This document shows positions 56,739 to 64,000 of a stretch of DNA of 64,000 nucleotides, in pieces; positions within the stretch are counted from its first letter, which is position 1, and every line of letters starts with the position of its first letter. The DNA comes from Poriferisodalis sp965231925 (GTDB taxonomy: Bacteria > Actinomycetota > Acidimicrobiia > Acidimicrobiales > Poriferisodalaceae), in assembly GCA_965231925.1 (NCBI GenBank), contig OZ246894.1, forward strand, positions 4,154,001 to 4,218,000, read 5' to 3'. The notes below the pieces were generated by a model. The model was not told where the DNA came from, ran no database searches, and was given only the letters and a program-made list of their open reading frames with translations. A program made the translations under genes and the position numbers.

Positions 56739-58850
56739 TCACGATTCATCTTCGCCGTTGCCCATCTGCTTCTCAAGCGCTTGGCGGACCAAGGCCATCA
56801 CGTGCAGCAGCTGAGCCAGGTCGCTGAAATGCACCTCGACGTCGCCGTTGCCCCAGCGCCCGAGGTTCGTGACGTCCTTGGCCAGATGTCGCGGGTCGTG
56901 CAACTCGTGGAAGTGCATGTTGAGGCTGAGGCGAAGCCGGGCCGTCTGGGGGACGACATCGACGAAATTGGTCTCTGCCTTGAACGCGACGTAGTGCTTG
57001 AGGAACTCCTCGGCGACCACGGGGCTCAGCGCGAGCACCTCGGCGCGGAATGCTTCGAACAGCGTTCGGCTGGCGCTGCCGGCGGCGAGCTGTGGGTGGT
57101 CGTCGATCGTGTAGCTGTTGGGCACTCCCCGATCAGGCCGTGTTCGGTACCTCGCCAGCCGGTCGCCTGGCAGGTTCACATCGGTCCACACCTTGGCGGC
57201 GACCTCGGCCAGACGGCCGGCGCGGGCGCTGATCTTCCGCTGGTCCCATCGCTCCAGTTCTCCGAGTGCGTCGTTGAGCTTCAGCGGGCTCATCTTGAAG
57301 CCGCCTTCCATGTCGCGCTTTTCGGCGAAGGGGCGGTCGCTGTACTCGGAGTTGTAGCCGGTCAGCGTAAGATTGCCGAGCCTGTGCAGCCAAGTCTCGT
57401 GGACTCGCCGCCAATCGGGGCCGAGGTCGTTCTGCCATTGGGCCGACACGTCGGGGTTCTGCGGCATGATGTGCTCGATGGTGTAGTCGTCGACGGGAAC
57501 CCGTTCCTTGCGGCCATGGTTCTCCAACCGGCGCAGCAAGTAGCCGCAGCTTCGGAAGTTGTAGACGTCTCGGTGCTGCAGCTCGCGCTTGAACTCTTCG
57601 TCTCTCGGGAATCGCCGATACGACGACAGCAGGAGAAACCGGGCCTTGATGCTCTCCAAGTAGCGGTCTTTGTCGAGGTCCCGGGCGAATGTCGCGAATG
57701 TCGTGTTGAGCGAGTTCGTCGGAATCGAACACACCGCTCGCCGGAACACGTACGCCTCGATCAGCCGAATCGCCTCGCAGAGCTCGCCCCGGCTCAGCAA
57801 GTCAGAGCGGTAGTCGTCATACAGCTCAAGGAGCAGCGGGTAGGCGACGTTGGCCCTGAGCTCGCGGAGATCGCGGAAGGCCTCACCGAGAATGCCATCG
57901 GGCTCTTGGTCGAGGGCCATCGAGCAGTAGTAGCCCGCGAGCCGATGCACATCCGCGACCAGCTCACCGATCCCCTGCTCCGCGATCCGCGGCTGACGGC
58001 CGTATGACTTGAATGCCTCGTACACGGCCCCAATCTTGGGGATGTAGCCGGTCTTCAGCGTGAGGTAATGGCGCATGAAGCCGTCGAAGTGCGTCCCGTA
58101 GGACTCCTGTCCGAAGGCGACCTCCATCGGTCGCCAATGATCCTCGTAGAGCTCAGTCTGCTGATCGGTCGGAAGGCCCATCAGCACGAAGTTGCGGATG
58201 AGGTCGGCCTGGCTTAGTTCGCGGCCCGTCGAGTTCATGCTCTCGAAGATGAGCTGCGGGTTGTCCTGGTCGCGACTGAGAGCGATGTCGACGACCATCA
58301 GCTTCGCAAGTCCTCGACAGAGTGAGCCGACGTCGTCTCCCAGAGCTGCGATTTGCTTCTCGAAGAACTGGAAGTTCTCCGCGATGCGCCACGACTGTTC
58401 GGACGGCAGCTGCTTCTGCTCGACGAGGGCGATCAAACTCGTCCTGTCGGTTTGCGTGAGCAACAGCTTGAATCGCCGATCGCCACTCTCCAGACGATTC
58501 CGCAGGTAGTACTCCCGAAGCTTGGCGGCCGAGAACCCGTCCACGGGCTCCGCGCCGCCGACATCGCGCGCCAGAGCCTCAAGAATCAGCATCACCGTCG
58601 TCAGACGCTGCTGCCCGTCGATCACCAGCAGCGGTGGCCGGTTCATGACGTGAAATTGGCTCTCCTCGATGTACACGATCGAGCCGACGAAGTGCGCGTC
58701 GATTCCGTCATCACTCCCGCTACGGAGGATGTCGTCCCACAATTGGCGGCATTCGCGCTCGGTCCAGCTGTAGGTGCGCTGGTAGACGGGGATCTCGAAT
58801 TGCGGTGATCTTCCCAGGAACTCGAGGAACTTGGCTGCGGTCGCCTTCAT
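56739..58850 (-). CDS. Second DUF262/DUF1524 nuclease
   Basis: The 703-residue protein has the DUF262 start QFEIPVYQRTYSWTERECRQ and LLVIDGQQRLTTVMLILEAL (DGQQR at residues 78-82). The DUF1524 domain shows DDYTIEHIMPQNPDVSAQWQ and RLGNLTLTGYNSEYSDRPFA. A C-terminal domain of about 150 residues beyond it is like DUF5655/related extensions (LRLSLNMHFHELHDPRHLAK) and is absent from the 616-residue protein at 33939. The ATG at 58850 is chosen because the family begins there. It is likely a type IV restriction protein. Confidence 0.85.
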   Translation of the reverse strand: MKATAAKFLEFLGRSPQFEIPVYQRTYSWTERECRQLWDDILRSGSDDGIDAHFVGSIVYIEESQFHVMNRPPLLVIDGQQRLTTVMLILEALARDVGGAEPVDGFSAAKLREYYLRNRLESGDRRFKLLLTQTDRTSLIALVEQKQLPSEQSWRIAENFQFFEKQIAALGDDVGSLCRGLAKLMVVDIALSRDQDNPQLIFESMNSTGRELSQADLIRNFVLMGLPTDQQTELYEDHWRPMEVAFGQESYGTHFDGFMRHYLTLKTGYIPKIGAVYEAFKSYGRQPRIAEQGIGELVADVHRLAGYYCSMALDQEPDGILGEAFRDLRELRANVAYPLLLELYDDYRSDLLSRGELCEAIRLIEAYVFRRAVCSIPTNSLNTTFATFARDLDKDRYLESIKARFLLLSSYRRFPRDEEFKRELQHRDVYNFRSCGYLLRRLENHGRKERVPVDDYTIEHIMPQNPDVSAQWQNDLGPDWRRVHETWLHRLGNLTLTGYNSEYSDRPFAEKRDMEGGFKMSPLKLNDALGELERWDQRKISARAGRLAEVAAKVWTDVNLPGDRLARYRTRPDRGVPNSYTIDDHPQLAAGSASRTLFEAFRAEVLALSPVVAEEFLKHYVAFKAETNFVDVVPQTARLRLSLNMHFHELHDPRHLAKDVTNLGRWGNGDVEVHFSDLAQLLHVMALVRQALEKQMGNGEDES

Positions 58851-59125
58851 TGTCCAGCGCCTCCGACGATGCTCGCATACGTTGCTTCGATCACCGTCGG
58901 AGCGTATGGGCACCGACGTGAATCGGGCCGGGCAACGCGCTGGCCGCGGCTCGCGGACCTCTGAGACCGTAGACATCGAACGTCGGTAGAGGACCTGTCA
59001 GACGCTTCCGCTCCGGACGCTTCCTCAGCGCAGCCCACACGGCTGCTTGAAACTGCGGAGTACAGCGTCGGAGCAAGCACTCGCCGACCGCTCAGAGGGC
59101 CGGATGCCGGCGAGCAGCCCGGTGT

Positions 59126-60007
59126 TCAGCGGAACTGCGCCGTTCGCGGGTTCCACACAAGGTCGCTACCTTCTCGTCGGACGCGCGCCATGAGATGTTG
59201 ATCGTCAGGACCGGCGGAATCGTCCGAGAGCCGATTGGTGGCGGTCGCGGCCATTGACGCGAGTTCAGGCCGAAGGCGCTGCGGTGCCTGCACTTCGTCC
59301 ATCGCGTCGCGGCTGGCTTTGACGAGCAAATCGACCCAAGCGGCCAGCAGGTTGCCGCCCTTGTGGATCGACCAGAGGTTGAGGTCATCAGTGAAGTCGT
59401 CGTAGGGATCGATCTCCGGGAGAATTTCACCGAGCAGAAAGTCGAGACGCACGCTCAGCCGGAAGCAATCGTCAACATCCGGGTAAATCTTCTTCTTGAT
59501 GCAGCAGCAGATCGCGTCCCACACCTCGCACATCGTCCATGGGTTCGTCTTCGGAATCGGAACACTTGTGTCAAGCAGGTAGTACCGCCACGCGATCGAC
59601 CCCACCTGGGGGTTGCTGTCGTTCAACTGAGCGACGAACTCCTTGGCAGTGCTGAAACCCAGGTTCAAACTCGCGTAGTCGTACAAGCTCCAGTGCTCCC
59701 CGAAATGCAGCTCGATGTGGGTTTGGTCGTCCGGATCCAATGCGCCGTACAGCACTTCCAAATCGTGCCCGTACCGGCTACGCAAGCCCTCAAGCGTGAG
59801 CGTTGAGCCAGATGGAGTCAACAGCAGCATCTTGAGGGCCTGCTCGATCCCGTTGTAGGCGGCTGTGATAAGCGGCCACGCCACGGCCGCCTCGTGTTCA
59901 CCGAACAGGTCGCGCCGCACCGGATTCGCGGCCGTCAGCTTGCGGCTGGCCTCGCACGCCGTGTGCATCCTGTGCCACGTCCTGGAGTCAATTGCCACAG
60001 CGGGCAC
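59126..60007 (-). CDS. Putative HEPN-like protein
   Basis: The 293-residue protein (GTG at 60007) has AWPLITAAYNGIEQALKMLL and GLRSRYGHDLEVLYGALDPD near the start, a pattern typical of HEPN-superfamily helical bundles, with RSRYGH as a possible RX4H motif. SIHKGGNLLAAWVDLLVKAS lies near the end. A longer frame reaches 60151, but no better start is visible. It is divergent from the DUF3644 gene, 115 bp between the two starts. No named family is recognised. Confidence 0.55.
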   Translation of the reverse strand: MPAVAIDSRTWHRMHTACEASRKLTAANPVRRDLFGEHEAAVAWPLITAAYNGIEQALKMLLLTPSGSTLTLEGLRSRYGHDLEVLYGALDPDDQTHIELHFGEHWSLYDYASLNLGFSTAKEFVAQLNDSNPQVGSIAWRYYLLDTSVPIPKTNPWTMCEVWDAICCCIKKKIYPDVDDCFRLSVRLDFLLGEILPEIDPYDDFTDDLNLWSIHKGGNLLAAWVDLLVKASRDAMDEVQAPQRLRPELASMAATATNRLSDDSAGPDDQHLMARVRREGSDLVWNPRTAQFR

Positions 60008-60122
60008 CGTATACCGACGACCGCCAAACCGGCACTCCAGTTCAAGGACTGACAGGCATGCTGTGACAAGGGCTCCGCCGTCTGCCAAGGCCCTGCCTCG
60101 ATCACACTGGGTACGGTGCCCC

Positions 60123-61397
60123 ATGGCCTCGACGCCTAGCGAGGACGACATCGCGCTCGCTCACGAGATCTACGAGGCGTGGCAGAACGGCGAGTCCAAG
60201 GGCGCGTTGGAGCGGCGCATCTGGAACGACGGCTCGTCGCATGGACGCCACTTTGACCGGTTCATCCGCGACACCATTGGACTGAAGACGACGAATCGCT
60301 CCAAGCAGTCCTTACTCATCGAGGAACTGCAGAGGCAGGTTCGCTCCTTGGGCGCTCAGCCAGCCGGTGCACCTGAAGTCGAATGGCACATCCAATTGCA
60401 GCAGGCTCGGGCTTCGTGCCTCGAAGCGCTGCGCATCTGGAACGATCCGACCGGTGCGTTCAGGACGGGCGCCTTCTCGTTGCTCTTCGTGACTGCCTGG
60501 AACAGCATCGCGCTCGCGATTCTGCAACGCGACGGACGCGAATGGCAGCAGCCCGACGGTCTCGACAATCCCGGCCTCTTCGGAGAGATCGAGCGGTCGC
60601 TCGGCACCAAGGAGTTGATCAACAGGGCGTTGCCGGGCGGCGAGTACCACGGCACAAGGGAAAACCTCGCTCTCTGGATCGACCTGCGCAACGCAGTGGC
60701 GCATCGGCACCTTCCAGCGCTCGACGCGATCGTGATCCCGTGGGCGCAAGCAGGTCTGTTGAATACCGAGAACGTGTTGGTGACCGTTTTTGGGAGCGAG
60801 TTCGCACTGGCCGAACGCCTTTCAGTGCCGCTGCAGCTGTCGGGGTTTAGAGACCCCGGCGTGCTCTCGTCGCTGAAGACGCTCCAAGCATCGCTGCCTC
60901 TCGATGTGCAAGCCGTGTTGGCACGCATTGACGCGGCACCAGCCGAGCTGCTGTCAGATCCCACCTACATGCTGCGCGTCGCGTTCCTCCCAGCGGTGCC
61001 GGCATCAGGCCGGAACCCGGATGCCGTGGCCTATTTCGTGCGGCCCGGCGAAGTCCCGCCCGAGCTGCAAGGCTCGCTGGAGGAGTTCGTGGTTATGCCC
61101 AAGCCCATGGCCCGCCCTGAATTCACGTCGACGGAAGTAGTCGACGAGATCCGGCGCCGCACTGGCTTCAGGTTCAACACGAACATGCATGCGACAGTCG
61201 GCCGAGCCTTGGGCGTGCGATCCCCGCGAAATGAATCGGAGGCAACGCTTGATCCCAAATACGCCGAGTATTTGGAGAAGCTGAGTCGCCACCTATACAG
61301 CCAAGCCTGGATCGATCGCCTATCTGGTGAGTTGGCTGATCCTGAGCGGTTCGCTGAGCTGACCGGGCGCCCGGCCGTGCCAATCGAGCGTGCGTAG
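60123..61397 (+). CDS. DUF3644/HEPN-domain protein
   Basis: The 424-residue protein has an N-terminal part (IALAHEIYEAWQNGESKGAL), a HEPN-type core with SCLEALRIWNDPTGAFRTGA, LLFVTAWNSIALAILQRDG and the active-site-like DLRNAVAHRHLPALD, in which R189 and H194 give the RX4H motif, and a C-terminal extension with FTSTEVVDEIRRRTGFRFNT. This fits DUF3644 proteins. RNase activity is inferred from the motif. The ATG at 60123 starts the gene, and the divergent HEPN-like gene lies 115 bp upstream. Confidence 0.75.
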   Translation: MASTPSEDDIALAHEIYEAWQNGESKGALERRIWNDGSSHGRHFDRFIRDTIGLKTTNRSKQSLLIEELQRQVRSLGAQPAGAPEVEWHIQLQQARASCLEALRIWNDPTGAFRTGAFSLLFVTAWNSIALAILQRDGREWQQPDGLDNPGLFGEIERSLGTKELINRALPGGEYHGTRENLALWIDLRNAVAHRHLPALDAIVIPWAQAGLLNTENVLVTVFGSEFALAERLSVPLQLSGFRDPGVLSSLKTLQASLPLDVQAVLARIDAAPAELLSDPTYMLRVAFLPAVPASGRNPDAVAYFVRPGEVPPELQGSLEEFVVMPKPMARPEFTSTEVVDEIRRRTGFRFNTNMHATVGRALGVRSPRNESEATLDPKYAEYLEKLSRHLYSQAWIDRLSGELADPERFAELTGRPAVPIERA

Positions 61398-61607
61398 GCA
61401 ATCACCAACCGCGTCAGACTCGAAGGCATCGAGCGTGCCCACATACTCAAGACCCACTGTCATTGACCGGCGATGACTCTGGACACCGCCTGGCCACCAA
61501 CACGCTGTGCCGACGCTCCTGACTGCAATTCAGGTGCCCGCGTCGCCGTCTGTTTCGCCGTCAATGAGACGACGTAGTTCTTCCACGGTGAGGGTCCGAT
61601 CCTTGGG

Positions 61608-62366
61608 TCAGTGGAGCATTGCGTGGCAGTTAGGGCACACGGGTCGCAAGTCCTTGATAGGGACGAGCCGGTAGTCGGGGTTGCCGGCGATCTCGTGCAA
61701 CGGCGTGACGTGATGCACGTGCATGAAGCCTCGGCCGAGTTCGCCGTAGCGCTCCTCGAAGTCAAGGCCGCACACCTGGCATGTGTGCCCGTAGTGCTTC
61801 AGGCACTCCGCGCGGGCCCATCTGCTGCGCTCATACCGGTTCACCTCAGCACGACTGATCGCACCTTCCGGCACCGTCTGGCCGCCTGGAACTCGCACCC
61901 CCGCCTCGTCACCTGAGAGCGAAGGGGACTGCTCAAGCAGTTCCTGCCAAGCCCGCTTGAGCGAAGCTGCTTCTTCGTCCAAGAGCCGCTGGCCGGATCC
62001 TCGCGGTGCGAACTCGAAGAACCTCGGTGCGATGGAGCTAGCGAGTAGCTCGACCGGCAGGCAATCCTCGGCCGCCACCCAGTGCTCCCATTCGACATCG
62101 ATCCAATTCGTCCCTTCGGCAGAATCCTTGTAGACCTCGCTAGCGGCCGTGCCGCTCGCGATGACTCCGCCCCCGGCGCCGTGCAGGAACAAGACCAGAT
62201 CATCACCCTCGCTGATGCCGCCCTTGCGTGAACCCGTCGACCACCAGCCATCTGATGTGGCTTCGCCTTCGGTCGACTGGATCTTGTCCAGCCAGTAGTC
62301 CCGGTGCTCAACCAGCTCGGCAGGACTCATGTCCTGCGGCCGAGGGCTCCAGGTGAGTACAAACAT
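61608..62366 (-). CDS. EVE-like/HNH endonuclease, ends at premature TGA
   Basis: The 252-residue product has an N-terminal EVE/PUA-like domain (MFVLTWSPRPQDMSPAELVE, then WWSTGSRKGGISEGDDLVLF) and a C-terminal HNH nuclease: YGHTCQVCGLDFEERYGELG, HVHHVTPLHEIAGNPDYRLV and LRPVCPNCHAMLH. A TGA at 61608-61610 follows directly. The same frame continues with PKDRTLTVEELRRLIDG, the usual end of the family, to a stop at 61530. So the last about 25 residues are lost unless the TGA is read through. EVE-HNH proteins cut modified DNA. Confidence 0.8.
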   Translation of the reverse strand: MFVLTWSPRPQDMSPAELVEHRDYWLDKIQSTEGEATSDGWWSTGSRKGGISEGDDLVLFLHGAGGGVIASGTAASEVYKDSAEGTNWIDVEWEHWVAAEDCLPVELLASSIAPRFFEFAPRGSGQRLLDEEAASLKRAWQELLEQSPSLSGDEAGVRVPGGQTVPEGAISRAEVNRYERSRWARAECLKHYGHTCQVCGLDFEERYGELGRGFMHVHHVTPLHEIAGNPDYRLVPIKDLRPVCPNCHAMLH

Positions 62367-62802
62367 CGGACGCTGCGGTGCGCCATGCGAGTCGCGCCCG
62401 TTGCCACCAATCGACGCGACCGCTTCGGACGATGTTGTGCCCCCCCTCAGCGAGTGTTCCAGCGGCTCCAGCTACTCCATGCGCTGCGAGCGCTCGCAGG
62501 CCGGTGTCGAGCTTCTTGAGCACACGTCGGGCGCCGTCGCGCACCTGCGCGCTCACCGGATTGCCGAGCGCATCAACCCCCCTCGCATGGCGACCGGCAA
62601 TCGCGCGAGCCTCAATGCAGCGGCCCACGGTCATTCCCCAGTCACGATCCCGATGGCCGGAGTCCCAAATGAGGTTCTCGATCGCCGCCGCCTCAGGGTG
62701 GCTCGGCCAGATTGAGCCCAGCGGCAACACCACATACGGCTCGGAGCCATCGTCAGGGAACGCGACACTGAACCGCGCGGGTCTCGAGGATGAGCTTGGC
62801 AT
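62308..62802 (-). CDS. Unknown protein upstream of the EVE-HNH gene
   Basis: The 164-residue protein from the ATG at 62802 contains YVVLPLGSIWPSHPEAAAIE, NLIWDSGHRDRDWGMTVGRC and an Arg/Ala-rich tail. It overlaps the nuclease gene by 59 bp on the same strand, which is a rather long overlap, so the last part may not be translated. No family is recognised. Confidence 0.45.
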   Translation of the reverse strand: MPSSSSRPARFSVAFPDDGSEPYVVLPLGSIWPSHPEAAAIENLIWDSGHRDRDWGMTVGRCIEARAIAGRHARGVDALGNPVSAQVRDGARRVLKKLDTGLRALAAHGVAGAAGTLAEGGHNIVRSGRVDWWQRARLAWRTAASDVCTHLEPSAAGHESCRAG

Positions 62803-62888
62803 CGTGCCAACGTAGTGACGCATGGCGCACGAATCACTCTCCCAGAGATGCATTACCGCCTGAGGCAAGTGCACCCGCGAGTTCGCGC

Positions 62889-63008
62889 ATGTCGACCGAT
62901 ACGCTGCAACTCACCACGGATGAGTTACATCTGTGGAATTACACCGCGGTGACTGCTCGGAACCGACCGATGTCAGTTCCAGCACCGGTGGACTACGAGA
63001 GGAATTGA
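62889..63008 (+). CDS. Possible short ORF before the YjzC-like gene
   Basis: A 39-residue frame (STDTLQLTTDELHLWNYTAV and a tail) ends 1 bp before the next start codon. It has no recognised family and may be non-coding leader. I list it because of its position. Confidence 0.2.
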   Translation: MSTDTLQLTTDELHLWNYTAVTARNRPMSVPAPVDYERN

Positions 63009-63009
63009 C

Positions 63010-63192
63010 GTGGGCAAGCTCCAGAAGCCAGGTGAAACGCCTGCACGTCCTGGCGAATACGAAGAACGCGGGCCGCGTGGGGGTCAGATCAATGGTCCTC
63101 GACAGGTCACGATTGAAGAGGGGGACAAGCCCCTCCCGCCCACCTCAGAGCCCGGCCACAAGTGGGAGCGAACAGGCCCGCCGAGGCCCTGA
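63010..63192 (+). CDS. YjzC-family small protein
   Basis: The 60-residue protein begins GKLQKPGETPARPGEYEERG, continues with INGPRQVTIEEGDKPLPPT and ends KWERTGPPRP, matching the YjzC family of small basic proteins of unknown role. The GTG at 63010 has GAGAGGA about 8 bp upstream. It stands between defence genes with no clear partner. Confidence 0.75.
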   Translation: MGKLQKPGETPARPGEYEERGPRGGQINGPRQVTIEEGDKPLPPTSEPGHKWERTGPPRP

Positions 63193-63298
63193 CCAGCCGC
63201 TCATATTCCTACGATCGCTGATCGGTAGTACGGGGAGTGATGGGTTGATGGCCCACGGCACCCATCTCGATTGGCGGATGCGCGCTACCAACTGACGG

Positions 63299-64000
63299 CT
63301 ACTGCAGGTTCCTGATCGGCTCCGCAAAGACGCGGCGCAGTTCGCCGAGTGTTTCGATGGCCCAAGCCCGATATTGCGGCCAGCTCTCCCGGGCGGCCGG
63401 ATCGACTGGGTCGAGGTAGGCGGCGACCCGCGATGCTCGTGCGTTCTCGATGGGCTCCCATCGAAGCGCTAGATCGCACGAGACCTCAATCTCAGCACGG
63501 CGGGCCTCCAGCAAGGGCAGGACCGACTCTCCGTCGTCGATGTACACCTCGGCCCGGAGGCTGTAGTTCGTGGCACCTGTTGGATAGGAGAAGCTGAGCA
63601 GATAGCGGACACCGCTGCGGCCGGTGGGGAAGCTCATCCAGTTGACGGGCTGCGGGGTCTGGGCATTGCTCCAACCAGGGTGCGCTTGGTGGAAAGCGGG
63701 AAGGAACTCAGCCCACCAGTCGGCATAGCCGGCGTTCCACGCGGACACGGTCTTGGATGCTGCGCGTGCGCTGCGCGAGAAGTCGTCTGGCTCCACGACG
63801 ACGTTCAACTGCACTGCGGCTGGCGAGTCGCCGATGCGAACTGCGTGGACCTCGATCCCGAAGAATCCACTTCCCTCGCCTGACAGCGAATTCAGCCAAT
63901 TCAGTGCGGAGCGATGCTCGGGGCGGAAGGACTTCGCGACCAGCACAGCCCCAGTGCGCTTCCAGCCCGGCGGCGTAGGTGATCAGCTTGCCGAGGTGGT
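63299..64000 (-). pseudogene. DUF4268 protein, frameshifted and cut by window edge
   Basis: Positions 63299-63946 encode 215 residues with the DUF4268 pattern: VAKSFRPEHRSALNWLNSLS, GSGFFGIEVHAVRIGDSPAA, RYLLSFSYPTGATNYSLRAE and IENARASRVAAYLDPVD. Upstream, from 63960 to the right edge, another frame encodes LGKLITYAAGLEA, which normally precedes TGAVLVAKSF without a break. Removal of one base near 63959 would join the two frames. The start of the gene lies beyond the window. DUF4268 proteins occur in restriction-like loci. Confidence 0.75.

Noticed and set aside
27700..64000. Prophage or integrative element with integrase
   Set aside because: No tyrosine or serine integrase, structural phage gene or conjugation gene was found; only insertion sequences are present.
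1..64000. tRNA or rRNA genes
   Set aside because: No cloverleaf with the conserved GGTTCGANTCC arm or rRNA core sequence was recognised by eye; a covariance-model scan would be decisive.

Overview
The window is GC-rich, densely coded DNA that looks actinobacterial. The left part carries an LLM-class (F420-type) oxidoreductase, several CoA-ester catabolic genes, a DUF222/HNH (13E12-type) gene and many GTG starts. An acidimicrobial relative is a reasonable guess, but no marker gene here proves it. I found no rRNA, tRNA, CRISPR array or phage integrase.

Positions 1-27.6 kb are ordinary chromosome rich in accessory catabolism. In order: the start of an MFS transporter, an LLM oxidoreductase, a minus-strand run (enoyl-CoA hydratase and a membrane-anchored cupredoxin; a lipoprotein; an acyl-CoA-dehydrogenase-like flavoprotein; a CaiB/BaiF CoA-transferase behind a repeat-rich membrane protein), then plus-strand genes for a flavodoxin-like protein, an epimerase, an amidase, a cupin, an ABM monooxygenase, a two-subunit CoA-transferase, FxsA and an SH3-like protein. 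Next come VOC proteins, alpha/beta hydrolases, an FMN reductase, a ComB-like phosphatase, a large FAD monooxygenase, a DUF3179 lipoprotein and a PPOX-type protein. A MITE-like element (21.4 kb), a 4 x 62-bp tandem array (23.2 kb) and the repeat-rich DUF222/HNH locus (23.5-25.7 kb) lie inside it.

From about 27.7 kb to the right edge the window is a defence and toxin-antitoxin island. It holds a higBA-type pair, a solitary HicB-like protein, a DUF5131 gene with two fragments of a second copy, an ImmA/IrrE peptidase with an unknown partner, an Xre/RES pair with a broken toxin, a zinc-finger HNH nuclease, a DUF262 (GmrSD-like) nuclease, a DUF3800 protein and a complete type I restriction operon (hsdM-hsdS-hsdR). 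Beyond these are a zinc-ribbon protein with a HEPN-like RX4H motif that runs into an IS30 element, a compositionally foreign ABC/SMC-type ATPase, a probable DndB remnant, a Panacea-type pair, a second DUF262 protein, a divergent pair of HEPN-like genes (one DUF3644), an HNH nuclease with a premature stop and a frameshifted DUF4268 gene.

Five insertion sequences mark the centre: IS30 (44.0-45.1 kb), IS1380 (46.6-48.3 kb) next to a decayed IS110, and an IS3-family element nested in another IS3-family element (51.9-54.7 kb). Several defence genes beside them are broken, as expected of an island with rapid turnover. UUCG-loop hairpins recur at the 3' ends of minus-strand transcription units, two of them within a conserved repeat of about 60 bp. 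The best candidates for undescribed biology are the ATPase at 49.5-51.7 kb, the zinc-ribbon/HEPN-like gene at 45.1-46.4 kb, the divergent pair at 59.1-61.4 kb and the ImmA/IrrE pair at 30.0-31.8 kb.
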